A stretch of 55,000 nucleotides of DNA from Glandiceps talaboti. Taxonomy: Eukaryota; Hemichordata; Enteropneusta; Spengelidae. The translations under genes and the position numbers were made by a program. How positions within the stretch are numbered: position 1 is the first letter of the stretch; every line of letters begins with the position of its first letter. The notes under the pieces were generated by a model that had not been told where the DNA came from, ran no database searches, and saw nothing but the letters and a program-made list of their open reading frames with translations. Positions 35,501 to 50,949 of the stretch are shown one piece after another. The stretch spans positions 913,883 through 968,882 of the forward strand of contig NC_135567.1 of assembly GCF_964340395.1 (NCBI RefSeq), in the 5' to 3' direction.

Positions 35501-37517
35501 AACATACAGACAGACAGCAAACTAACATACAGATGGACAGCAAACTAACATACATACAGACAGCAAACTAACATACAGACAGACAGCAAACTAACATACA
35601 GACAGCAAACTAACATACAGACAGACAGCAAACTAACATACAGACAGACAGCAAACTAACATACAGACAGACAGCAAACTAACATACAGACAGACAGCAA
35701 ACTAACATACAGACAGACAGTAAACTAACATACAGACAGCAAACTAACATACAGACGGACAGCAAACTAACATACAGACGGACAGCAAACTAACATACAG
35801 ACAGACAGCAAACTAACATACATACACACAGCAAACTAACATACAGACGGACAGCAAACTAACATACATACAGACAGCAAACTAACATACAGACAGCAAA
35901 CTAACATACAGACAGACAGCAAACTAACATACAGATGGACAGTAAACTAACATAGACAGACAGCAAACTAACATACAGACAGACAGCAAACTAACATACA
36001 TACACACAGCAAACTAACATACAGATGGACAGCAAACTAACATACAGACAGCAAACTAACATAAAGACAGCAAACTAACATACAGACGGACAGCAAACTA
36101 ACATACAGACAGACAGCAAACTAACATACAGACAGACAGCAAACTAACATACAGACAGACAGCAAACTAACATACAGACAGACAGCAAACTAACATACAG
36201 ACAGACAGCAAACGAACATACAGACAGCAAACTAACATACAGACAGACAGCAAACTAACATACAGACAGACAGCAAACTAACATACAGATGGACAGCAAA
36301 CTAACATACAGATGGACAGCAAACTAACATACAGACAGCAAACTAACATACAGACAGCAAACTAACATACAGACAGACAGCAAACTAACATACAGACAGC
36401 AAACTAACATACAGACAGCAAACTAACATACAGACAGACAGCAAACTAACATACAGACAGCAAACTAACATACAGACAGCAAACTAACATACAGACAGAC
36501 AGCAAACTAACATACAGATGGACAGCAAACTAACATACAGACAGACAGCAAACTAACATACAGACAGCAAACTAACATACAGACAGACAGCAAACTAACA
36601 TACAGACAGACAGCAAACTAACATACAGACAGACAGCAAACTAACATACAGACAGACAGCAAACTAACATACAGACAGACAGCAAACTAACATACAGACA
36701 GCAAACTAACATACAGACAGACAGCAAACTAACATACAGACAGCAAACTAACATACAGACAGACAGCAAATTAACATACAGACGGACAGCAAACTAACAT
36801 ACAGACAGACAGCAAACTAACATACAGACAGACAGCAAACTAACATACAGACAGACAGCAAACTAACATACAGATGGACAGCAAACTAACATACATACAG
36901 ACAGCAAACTAACATACAGACAGACAGCAAACTAACATACAGACAGCAAACTAACATACAGACAGACAGCAAACTAACATACAGACAGACAGCAAACTAA
37001 CATACAGACAGACAGCAAACTAACATACAGACAGACAGCAAACTAACATACAGACAGACAGCAACCTAACATACAGACAGACAGTAAACTAACATACAGA
37101 CAGCAAACTAACCTACAGACAGACAGCAAACTAACATACAGACAGACAGCAAACTAACATACAGACAGCAAACTAACATACAGATGGACAGCAAACTAAC
37201 ATACAGACAGACAGCAAACTAACATACAGACAGACAGCAAACTAACATACAGACAGCAAACTAACATACAGACAGCAAACTAACATACAGACAGACAGCA
37301 AACTAACATACAGACAGACAGCAAACTAACATACACACAGACAGCAAACTAACATACAGACGGACAGCAAACTAACATACAGACAGACAGCAAACTAACA
37401 TACATACACACAGCAAACTAACATACAGACGGACAGCAAACTAACATACATACAGACAGCAAACTAACATACAGACAGCAAACTAACATACAGACAGACA
37501 GCAAACTAACATACAGA
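32560..37517. repeat. Family A higher-order repeat, two tandem 2479-bp units
   Basis: TGGACAGTAA lies at 32560, 33457, 35039, 35936 and 37518, alternating 897 and 1582 bp. GCAAACGAAC is at 31250, 33729 and 36208, and GCAACCTAAC at 32103, 34582 and 37061, each step 2479 bp. The distance from GCAAACGAAC to GCAACCTAAC is 853 bp in all complete copies. Conserved spacing across several markers indicates recent duplication without later indels. Confidence 0.9.
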
Positions 37518-40500
37518 TGGACAGTAAACTAACATAGACAGACAGCAAACTAACATACAGACAGACAGCAAACTAACATACAGACAGACAGCAAACTAAC
37601 ATACAGACAGACAGCAAACTAACATACAGACAGACAGCAAACTAACATACAGACAGCAAACTAACATACAGATGGACAGTAAACTAACATAGACACACAG
37701 CAAACTAACATACAGATGGACAGCAAACTAACATACAGACAGACAGCAAACTAACATACAGATGGACAGCAAACTAACATACAGACAGCAAACTAACATA
37801 CAGACGGACAGCAAACTAACATACAGACAGACAGCAAACTAACATACAGACAGACAGCAAACTAACATACAGACAGACAGCAAACTAACATACAGACAGA
37901 CAGCAAACTAACATACATACAGACAGCAAACTAACATACAGACAGCAAACTAACATACAGACAGACAACAAACTAACATACAGACAGACAGCAAACTAAC
38001 ATATAGACAGACAGCAAACTAACATACAGACAGACAGCAAACTAACATACAGACAGACAGCAAACTAACATACAGACAAACAGCAAACTAACATACAGAC
38101 AGCAAAATAACATACAGATGGACAGCAAACTAACATACAGACAGACAGCAAAGTAACATACAGACAGCAATCTAACATACAGACAGACAGCAAACTAACA
38201 TACAGATGGACAGCAATCTAACATACATACAGTCAGCAAACTAACATACAGATGGACAGCAAACTAACATACAGATGGACAGCAAACTAACATACAGACA
38301 GACAGCAAACTAACATACAGACAGACAGCAAACTAACATACAGACAGACAGCAAACTAACATACAGATGGACAGCAAACTAATATACATACACACAGCAA
38401 ACTAACATACAGACAGACAGCAAACTAACATACAGACAGCAAACTAACATACAGACAGACAGGAAACTAACATACATACAGACAGCAAACTAACATACAG
38501 ACAGACAGCAAACTAACATACAGACAGACAGCAAACTAACATACAGACAGACAGCAAACTAACATACAGATGGACAGCAAACTAACATACAGACGGACAG
38601 CAAACTAACATACAGACAGCAAACTAACATACAGACAGACAGCAAACTAACATACAGACAGACAGCAAACTAACATACATACAGACAGCAAACTAACATA
38701 CATACAGACAGCAAACTAACATACAGACAGACAGCAAACTAACATACAGATGGACAGCAAACTAACATACAGACGGACAGCAAACTAATATACAGACAGA
38801 CAGCAAACTAACATACATACAGACAGCAAACTAACATACAGACAGACAGCAAACTAACATACAGACAGACAGCAAACTAACATACATACAGACAGCAAAC
38901 TAACATACAGACGGACAGCAAACTAACATACAGACAGACAGTAAACTAACATACAGACAGACAGCAAACTAACATACAGACAGCAAACTAACATACATAC
39001 AGACAGCAAACTAACATACAGACAGACAGCAAACTAACATACAGACAGACAGCAAATTAACATACAGACAGACAGCAAACTAACATACAGACAGCAAACT
39101 AACATACAGACAGCAAACTAACATACAGACAGACAGCAAACTAACATACAGACAGCAAATTAACATACAGACGGACAGCAAACTAACATACAGACAGCAA
39201 ACTAACATACAGACGGACAGCAAACTAACATACAGATGGACAGCAAACTAACATACAGATGGACAGCAAACTAACATACAGACAGCAAACTAACATACAG
39301 ACGGACAGCAAACTAACATACAGATGGACAGCAAACTAACATACAGATGGACAGCAAACTAACATACAGACAGCAAACTAACATACAGACGGACAGCAAA
39401 CTAACATACAGATGGACAGCAAACTAACATACAGACAGCAAACTAACATACAGACAGACAGCAAACTAACATACAGACAGACAGCAAACTAACATACAGA
39501 CAGACAGCAAACTAACATACAGACAGACAGCAAACTAACATACAGATGGACAGCAAACTAACATACAGACAGCAAACTAACATACAGACAGACAGCAAAC
39601 TAACATACAGACAGACAGCAAACTAACATAAAGACAGACAGCAAACTAACATACAGATGGACAGCAAACTAACATACATACAGACAGCAAACTAACATAC
39701 AGACAGACAGCAAACTAACATACAGACAGCAAACTAACATACAGACAGACAGCAAACTAACATACAGACAGACAGCAAACTAACATACAGACAGACAGCA
39801 AACTAACATACAGACAGACAGCAAACTAACATACAGACAGACAGCAAACTAACATACAGACAGACAGTAAACTAACATACAGACAGCAAACTAACATACA
39901 GACGGACAGCAAACTAACATACAGACAGACAGCAAACTAACATACAGACAGCAAACTAACATACTGATGGACAGCAAACTAACATACAGACAGACAGCAA
40001 ACTAACATACAGACAGCAAACTAACATACAGATGGACAGCAAACTAACATACAGACAGACAGCAAACTAACATACAGACAGCAAACTAACATACAGATGG
40101 ACAGCAAACTAACATACAGATGGACAGCAAACTAACATACATACAGACAGACAGCAAACTAACATACAGACAACAAACTAACATACAGATGGACAGCAAA
40201 CTAACATACAGATGGACAGCAAACTAACATACAGACAGACAGCAAACTAACATACAGACAGACAGCAAACTAACATACAGACAGACAGCAAACTAACATA
40301 CAGATGGACAGCAAACTAACATACATACACACAGCAAACTAACATACAGACAGACAGCAAACTAACATACAGACAGCAAACTAACATACAGACAGACAGC
40401 AAACTAACATACATACAGACAGCAAACTAACATACAGACAGACAGCAAACTAACATACAGACAGACAGCAAACTAACATACAGACAGACAGCAAACTAAC

Positions 40501-43040
40501 ATACAGACAGACAGCAAACTAACATACATACAGACAGCAAACTAACATACATACAGACAGCAAACTAACATACAGACAGACAGCAAACTAACATACAGAT
40601 GGACAGCAAACTAATATACAGACGGACAGCAAACTAACATACAGACAGAGGGCAAACTAACATACATACAGACAGCAAACTAACATACAGACAGACAGCA
40701 AACTAACATACAGACAGACAGCAAACTAACATACATACAGACAGCAAACTAACATACAGACGGACAGCAAACTAACATACAGACAGACAGCAAACTAACA
40801 TACAGACAGCAAACTAACATACAGACAGACAGCATACTAACATACAGACAGACAGCAAACTAACATACATACAGACAGCAAACTAACATACAGACGGACA
40901 GCAAACTAACATACATACAGACAGCGAACTAACATACAGACAGACAGACAGCAAACTAACATAGACAGATAGCAAACTAACATACAGACGGACAGCAAAC
41001 TAACAGACAGACAGACAGCAAACTAACATACAGACAGATAGCAAACTAACATACAGACGGACAGCAAACTAACATACAGACAGACAGCAAACTAACGTAC
41101 ATACAGACAGCAAACTAACATACAGACAGACAGCAAACTAACATACAGACAGACAGACAGCAAACTAACATACAGACAGACAGACAGCAAACTAACGTAC
41201 AGACGGACAGCAAACTAACATAGAGATGGACAGCAAACTAACATACAGACAGACAGCAAACTAACATACAGACATCAAACTAACATACAGACGGACAGCA
41301 AACTAACAAACAGACGGACAGCAAACTAACATACAGACGGACAGCAAACTAACATACATACACACAGCAAACTAACATACATACACACAGCAAACTAACA
41401 TACAGACAGACAGCAAACTAACATACATACACACAGCAAACTAACATACAGACAGACAGCAAACTAACATACAGACAGCAAACTAACATACAGACGGACA
41501 GCAAACTAACATACAGACAGATAGCAAACTAACATACAGACAGACAGCAAACTAACATACAGACAGACAGCAAACTAACATACAGATGGACAGCAAACTA
41601 ACATAAACGGACAGACAGCAAACTAACATACAGACAGACAGCAAACTAACATACAGACAGCAAACTAACATACACACAGCAAACTAACATACAGACAGAC
41701 AGCAAACTAACATACAGACAGCAAACTAACATACATACAGACAGCAAACTAACATACATACAGACAGCAAACTAACATACAGACAGACAGCAAACTAACA
41801 TACAGACAGACAGCAAACTAACATACAGATGGACAGCAAACTAACATACAGACGGACAGCAAACTAACATACAGACAGCAAACTAACATACAGACAGACA
41901 GCAAACTAACATACAGACAGACAGCAAACTAACATACATACAGACAGCAAACTAACATACATACAGACAGCAAACTAACATACAGACAGACAGCAAACTA
42001 ACATACAGATGGACAGCAAACTAACATACAGACAGCAAACTAACATACAGACAGCAAACTAACATACAGACGGACAGCAAACTAACATACAGACAGACAG
42101 CAAACTAACATACAGACTGACAGCAAACTAACATACAGACAGACAGCAAACTAACATACAGACAGACAGCAAACTAACATACAGACAGCAAACTAACATA
42201 CATACAGACAGACAGCAAACTAACATACAGACAGCAAACTAACATACATACAGACAGCAAACTAACATACAGACAGACAGCAAACTAACATACAGATGGA
42301 CAGCAAACTAACATACAGACAGCAAACTAACATACAGACAACAAACTAACATACAGACAGACAGCAAACTAACATACAGACAGCAAACTAACATACAGAC
42401 GGACAGCAAACTAACATACAGACAGACAGCAAACTAACATACAGACAGCAAACTAACATACAGACGGACAGCAAACTAACATACAGACAGACAGCAAATT
42501 AACGTACAGACAGACGGACAGCAAACTAACATACAGACAGACAGCAAACTAACATACAGACAGAAAACTAACATACAGACAGACAGCAAACTAACATACA
42601 GACAGACAGCAAACTAACATACAGATGGACAGCAAACTAACATACAGACAGACAGCAAACTAACATACAGACAGACAGCAAACTAACATACAGACAGACA
42701 GCAAACTAACATACAGACAGACAGCAAACTAACATACAGACAGACAGCAAACTAACATACAGACAGACAGCAAACTAACATACAGACGGACAGCAAACTA
42801 ACATACAGACAGCAAACTAACATACAGACAGACAGCAAACTAACATACATACAGACAGCAAACTAACATACAGACAGCAAACTAACATACAGACAGACAG
42901 CAAACTAACATACAGACAGATAGCAAACTAACATAGACAGACAGACAGCAAACTAACATACAGACAGACAGCAAACTAACATACAGATGGACAGTAAACT
43001 AACATACAGACAGCAAACTAACATACAGACAGATAGCAAA
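37518..43040. repeat. Giant array zone between the two higher-order families
   Basis: Monomers here lack the family A marker strings and do not follow a fixed long period I could establish. Private variants include ACAACAAAC, AGCAAAATAAC, AAGTAACATAC, CAATCTAAC, CAGAGGGC and GACATCAAAC. Some shorter blocks recur, such as the sequence around 38440-38780 resembling 40380-40640. This zone may be older or may be where two expanding domains meet. Confidence 0.65.
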
Positions 43041-43510
43041 CTAACATAGACAGACAGACAGACAGCAAACTAACATAGACAGACAGCAAACTAACATACA
43101 GATGGACAGCAAACTAACATACAGACAGACAGCAAACTAACATACATACACACAGCAAACTAACATACAGACAGACAGCAAACTAACATACAGACAGCAA
43201 ACTAACATACAGACAGACAGCAAACTAACATACAGACAGATAGCAAACTAACATAGACAGACAGACAGCAAACTAACATACAGACAGACAGCAAACTAAC
43301 ATACAGATGGACAGTAAACTAACATACAGACAGCAAACTAACATACAGACAGATAGCAAACTAACATAGACAGACAGACAGACAGCAAACTAACATAGAC
43401 AGACAGCAAACTAACATACAGATGGACAGCAAACTAACATACAGACAGACAGCAAACTAACATACATACACACAGCAAACTAACATACAGACAGACAGCA
43501 AACTAACATA
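43041..43510. repeat. Tandem 320-bp sub-block (two copies)
   Basis: The 31-bp-type monomer with CATAGACAGACAGACAGACAG after GATAGC occurs at 43041 and 43361, 320 bp apart, with the same neighbours. The identical doublet is found again at 50480 and 50800, 7439 bp downstream. Confidence 0.85.
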
Positions 43511-46492
43511 CAGACAGAAAACTAACATACAGACAGACAGCAAACTAACATACAGACAGACAGCAAACTAACGTACAGACAGACAGCAAACTAACATACA
43601 GATGGACAGCAAACTAACATACAGACAGACAGCAAACTAACATACATACAGACAGCAAACTAACATACATACACACAGCAAACTAACATACAGACGGACA
43701 GCAAACTAACATACAGACAGACAGCAAACTAACATACATACACACAGCAAACTAACATACATACACACAGCAAACTAACATACAGACAGACAGCAAACTA
43801 ACATACATACACACAGCAAACTAACATACAGACAGACAGCAAACTAACATACAGACAGCAAACTAACATACAGACGGACAGCAAACTAACATACAGACAG
43901 ATAGCAAACTAACATACAGACAGACAGCAAACTAACATACAGACAGACAGCAAACTAACATACAGATGGACAGCAAACTAACATACATACACACAGCAAA
44001 CTAACATACAGACAGACAGCAAACTAACATACAGACAGCAAACTAACATACAGACAGACAGCAAACTAACATACATACAGACAGCAAACTAACATACAGA
44101 CAGACAGCAAACTAACATACAGACAGACAGCAAACTAACATACAGACAGACAGCAAACTAACATACAGATGGACAGCAAACTAACATACAGACGGACAGC
44201 AAACTAACATACAGACAGCAAACTAACATACAGACAGACAGCAAACTAACATACAGACACAGCAAACTAACATACATACAGACAGCAAACTAACATACAG
44301 ACAGACAGCAAACTAACATACAGATGGACAGCAAACTTACATACAGACAGACAGCAAACTAACATACAGATGGACAGCAAACTAACATACAGACAGCAAA
44401 CTAACATACATACAGACAGCAAATTAACATACAGACAGACAGCAAACTAACATACAGATGGACAGCAAACTAACATACAGACAGCAAACTAACATACAGA
44501 CAGCAAACTAACATACAGACAGCAAATTAACATACAGACAGACAGCAAACTAACATACAGATGGACAGCAAACTAACATACAGACAGCAAACTAACATAC
44601 AGACAGCAAACTAACATACAGACGGACAGCAAACTAACATACAGACAGACAGCAAACTAACATACAGACTGACAGCAAACTAACATACAGACAGACAGCA
44701 AACTAACATACAGACAGACAGCAAACTAACATACAGACAGCAAACTAACATACAGACAGACAGACAGCAAACTAACATACAGACAGACAGCAAACTAACA
44801 TACAGACAGCAAACTAACATACATACAGACAGTAAACTAACATACAGACAGACAGCAAACTAACATACAGATGGACAGCAAACTAACATACAGACAGCAA
44901 ACTAACATACAGACAGCAAACTAACATACAGACAGACAGCAAACTAACATACAGACAGCAAACTAACATACAGACAGATAGCAAACTAACATACAGACAG
45001 ACAGCAAACTATCATACAGATGGACAGCAAATTAACATACAGACAGACAGCAAACTAACATACAGATGGACAGCAAACTAACATACAGATGGACAGCAAA
45101 CTAACATACAGACAGCAAACTAACATACAGACAGCAAACTAACATACAGACAGACAGCAAACTAACATACAGATGGACAGCAAACTAACATACAGACAGC
45201 AAACTAACATACATACAGACAGCAAATTAACATACAGACAGACAGCAAACTAACATACAGATGGACAGCAAACTAACATACAGACAGCAAACTAACATAC
45301 AGACAGCAAACTAACATACAGACAGCAAATTAACATACAGACAGACAGCAAACTAACATACAGATGGACAGCAAACTAACATACAGACAGCAAACTAACA
45401 TACAGACAGCAAACTAACATACAGACGGACAGCAAACTAACATACACACAGACAGCAAACTAACATACAGACTGACAGCAAACTAACATACAGACAGACA
45501 GCAAACTAACATACAGACAGACAGCAAACTAACATACAGACAGCAAACTAACATACAGACAGACAGACAGCAAACTAACATACAGACAGACAGCAAACTA
45601 ACATACAGACAGCAAACTAACATACATACAGACAGTAAACTAACATACAGACAGACAGCAAACTAACATACAGATGGACAGCAAACTAACATACAGACAG
45701 CAAACTAACATACAGACAGCAAACTAACATACAGACAGACAGCAAACTAACATACAGACAGCAAACTAACATACAGACAGATAGCAAACTAACATACAGA
45801 CAGACAGCAAACTAACATACAGACAGCAAACTAACATACAGACAGATAGCAAACTAACATACAGACAGCAAACTAACATACAGACAGATAGCAAACTAAC
45901 ATACAGACAGACAGACAGCAAACTAACATACAGACAGCAAACTAACATACAGACAGATAGCAAACTAACATACATACACGACACAGCAAACTAACATACA
46001 GATGGACAGCAAACTAACATACAGACAGATAGCAAACTAACATACAGACAGACAGACAGACAGCAAATTAACATACAGATGGACAGCAAACTAACATACA
46101 TACAGACAGCAAACTAACATACAGACAGACAGCAAACTAACATACAGACAGCAAACTAACATACATACAGACAGCAAACTAACATACAGACAGACAGCAA
46201 ACTAACATACAGACAGACAGCAAACTAACATACAGACAGCAAACTAACATACATACAGACAGCAAACTAACATACAGACAGACAGCAAACTAACATACAG
46301 ACAGCAAACTAACATACATACAGACAGCAAACTAACATACAGACAGACAGCAAACTAACATACAGACAGACAGCAAACTAACATACAGACAGCAAACTAA
46401 CATACAGATGGACAGCAAACTAACATACAGACAGACAGCAAACTAACATACAGACAGCAAACTAACATACAGACAGACAGCAAACTAACATA
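43511..46492. repeat. Higher-order repeat family B, unit 1
   Basis: The unit is bounded here by the rare GC-less monomer CAGACAGAAAAC at 43511 and 46493. It also carries the markers CAGACACAGC (GACACAGC at 44256) and CGACACAG (45979). A 219-bp stretch at 45766-45984 is the same length and reads the same on the minus strand as stretches at 48702 and 53228. Confidence 0.86.
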
Positions 46493-49451
46493 CAGACAGA
46501 AAACTAACATACAGACAGACAGCAAACTAACATACAGATGGACAGCAAACTAACATACAGACAGACAGCAAACTAACATACATACAGACAGCAAACTAAC
46601 ATACATACACACAGCAAACTAACATACAGACGGACAGCAAACTAACATACAGACAGACAGCAAACTAACATACATACACACAGCAAACTAACATACATAC
46701 ACACAGCAAACTAACATACAGACAGACAGCAAACTAACATACATACACACAGCAAACTAACATACAGACAGACAGCAAACTAACATACAGACAGCAAACT
46801 AACATACAGACGGACAGCAAACTAACATACAGACAGATAGCAAACTAACATACAGACAGACAGCAAACTAACATACAGACAGACAGCAAACTAACATACA
46901 GATGGACAGCAAACTAACATACATACACACAGCAAACTAACATACAGACAGACAGCAAACTAACATACAGACAGCAAACTAACATACAGACAGACAGCAA
47001 ACTAACATACATACAGACAGCAAACTAACATACAGACAGACAGCAAACTAACATACAGACAGACAGCAAACTAACATACAGACAGACAGCAAACTAACAT
47101 ACAGATGGACAGCAAACTAACATACAGACGGACAGCAAACTAACATACAGACAGCAAACTAACATACAGACAGACAGCAAACTAACATACAGACACAGCA
47201 AACTAACATACATACAGACAGCAAACTAACATACAGACAGACAGCAAACTAACATACAGATGGACAGCAAACTTACATACAGACAGACAGCAAACTAACA
47301 TACAGATGGACAGCAAACTAACATACAGACAGCAAACTAACATACATACAGACAGCAAATTAACATACAGACAGACAGCAAACTAACATACAGATGGACA
47401 GCAAACTAACATACAGACAGCAAACTAACATACAGACAGCAAACTAACATACAGACAGCAAATTAACATACAGACAGACAGCAAACTAACATACAGATGG
47501 ACAGCAAACTAACATACAGACAGCAAACTAACATACAGACAGCAAACTAACATACAGACGGACAGCAAACTAACATACAGACAGACAGCAAACTAACATA
47601 CAGACTGACAGCAAACTAACATACAGACAGACAGCAAACTAACATACAGACAGACAGCAAACTAACATACAGACAGCAAACTAACATACAGACAGACAGA
47701 CAGCAAACTAACATACAGACAGACAGCAAACTAACATACAGACAGCAAACTAACATACATACAGACAGTAAACTAACATACAGACAGACAGCAAACTAAC
47801 ATACAGATGGACAGCAAACTAACATACAGACAGCAAACTAACATACAGACAGCAAACTAACATACAGACAGACAGCAAACTAACATACAGACAGCAAACT
47901 AACATACAGACAGATAGCAAACTAACATACAGACAGACAGCAAACTATCATACAGATGGACAGCAAATTAACATACAGACAGACAGCAAACTAACATACA
48001 GATGGACAGCAAACTAACATACAGATGGACAGCAAACTAACATACAGACAGCAAACTAACATACAGACAGCAAACTAACATACAGACAGACAGCAAACTA
48101 ACATACAGATGGACAGCAAACTAACATACAGACAGCAAACTAACATACATACAGACAGCAAATTAACATACAGACAGACAGCAAACTAACATACAGATGG
48201 ACAGCAAACTAACATACAGACAGCAAACTAACATACAGACAGCAAACTAACATACAGACAGCAAATTAACATACAGACAGACAGCAAACTAACATACAGA
48301 TGGACAGCAAACTAACATACAGACAGCAAACTAACATACAGACAGCAAACTAACATACAGACGGACAGCAAACTAACATACACACAGACAGCAAACTAAC
48401 ATACAGACTGACAGCAAACTAACATACAGACAGACAGCAAACTAACATACAGACAGACAGCAAACTAACATACAGACAGCAAACTAACATACAGACAGAC
48501 AGACAGCAAACTAACATACAGACAGACAGCAAACTAACATACAGACAGCAAACTAACATACATACAGACAGTAAACTAACATACAGACAGACAGCAAACT
48601 AACATACAGATGGACAGCAAACTAACATACAGACAGCAAACTAACATACAGACAGCAAACTAACATACAGACAGACAGCAAACTAACATACAGACAGCAA
48701 ACTAACATACAGACAGATAGCAAACTAACATACAGACAGACAGCAAACTAACATACAGACAGCAAACTAACATACAGACAGATAGCAAACTAACATACAG
48801 ACAGCAAACTAACATACAGACAGATAGCAAACTAACATACAGACAGACAGACAGCAAACTAACATACAGACAGCAAACTAACATACAGACAGATAGCAAA
48901 CTAACATACATACACGACACAGCAAACTAACATACAGATGGACAGCAAACTAACATACAGACAGATAGCAAACTAACATACAGACAGACAGACAGACAGC
49001 AAATTAACATACAGATGGACAGCAAACTAACATACATACAGACAGCAAACTAACATACAGACAGACAGCAAACTAACATACAGACAGCAAACTAACATAC
49101 ATACAGACAGCAAACTAACATACAGACAGACAGCAAACTAACATACAGACAGACAGCAAACTAACATACAGACAGCAAACTAACATACATACAGACAGCA
49201 AACTAACATACAGACAGACAGCAAACTAACATACAGACAGCAAACTAACATACATACAGACAGCAAACTAACATACAGACAGACAGCAAACTAACATACA
49301 GACAGACAGCAAACTAACATACAGACAGCAAACTAACATACAGATGGACAGCAAACTAACATACAGACAGACAGCAAACTAACATACAGACAGCAAACTA
49401 ACATACAGATGGACAGCAAACTAACATACAGACAGACAGCAAACTAACATA
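46493..49451. repeat. Higher-order repeat family B, unit 2
   Basis: GACACAGC at 47192 and CGACACAG at 48915 are each 2936 bp after their unit 1 positions, with the same 1723 bp between them. The leading marker is 2982 bp after that of unit 1, so unit 2 has lost two 23-bp monomers near its start relative to unit 1. Confidence 0.86.
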
Positions 49452-50949
49452 CAGACAGAAAACTAACATACAGACAGACAGCAAACTAACATACAGATGG
49501 ACAGCAAACTAACATACAGACAGACAGCAAACTAACATACAGATGGACAGCAAACTAACATACAGACAGACAGCAAACTAACATACAGACAGACAGCAAA
49601 CTAACATACAGACAGACAGCAAACTAACATACAGACAGACAGCAAACTAACATACAGACGGACAGCAAACTAACATACAGACAGCAAACTAACATACAGA
49701 CAGACAGCAAACTAACATACATACAGACAGCAAACTAACATACAGACAGACAGCAAACTAACATACAGACAGACAGCAAACTAACATACAGACAGATAGC
49801 AAACTAACATAGACAGATAGCAAACTAACATAGACAGACAGACAGCAAACTAACATACAGACAGACAGCAAACTAACATACAGATGGACAGTAAACTAAC
49901 ATACAGACAGCAAACTAACATACAGACAGATAGCAAACTAACATAGACAGACAGACAGACAGCAAACTAACATAGACAGACAGCAAACTAACATACAGAT
50001 GGACAGCAAACTAACATACAGACAGACAGCAAACTAACATACAGACAGTAAACTAACATACAGACAGACAGCAAACTAACATACAGACAGACAGCAAACT
50101 AACATACAGACAGACAGCAAACTATCATACAGACAGACAGCAAACTAACATACAGACAGACAGCAAACTAACATACAGACAGACAGCAAACTAACATACA
50201 GACAGACAGCAAACTAACATACAGACGGACAGCAAACTAACATACAGACAGCAAACTAACATACAGACAGACAGCAAACTAACATACATACAGACAGCAA
50301 ACTAACATACAGACAGCAAACTAACATACAGACAGACAGCAAACTAACATACAGACAGATAGCAAACTAACATAGACAGACAGACAGCAAACTAACATAC
50401 AGACAGACAGCAAACTAACATACAGATGGACAGTAAACTAACATACAGACAGCAAACTAACATACAGACAGATAGCAAACTAACATAGACAGACAGACAG
50501 ACAGCAAACTAACATAGACAGACAGCAAACTAACATACAGATGGACAGCAAACTAACATACAGACAGACAGCAAACTAACATACATACACACAGCAAACT
50601 AACATACAGACAGACAGCAAACTAACATACAGACAGAAAACTAACATACAGACAGACAGCAAACTAACATACAGACAGATAGCAAACTAACATAGACAGA
50701 CAGACAGCAAACTAACATACAGACAGACAGCAAACTAACATACAGATGGACAGTAAACTAACATACAGACAGCAAACTAACATACAGACAGATAGCAAAC
50801 TAACATAGACAGACAGACAGACAGCAAACTAACATAGACAGACAGCAAACTAACATACAGATGGACAGCAAACTAACATACAGACAGACAGCAAACTAAC
50901 ATACATACACACAGCAAACTAACATACAGACAGACAGCAAACTAACATA
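49452..50949. repeat. Family B partial copies with 320-bp sub-blocks
   Basis: About 1.5 kb rich in CATAGACAG and GATAGC variants: the 31-bp monomer marker at 49938, 50480 and 50800, and CAGACAGAAAAC at 50630. It repeats the arrangement seen at 43.0-43.5 kb with an extra copy, suggesting that the 320-bp block duplicated more than once. Confidence 0.78.
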
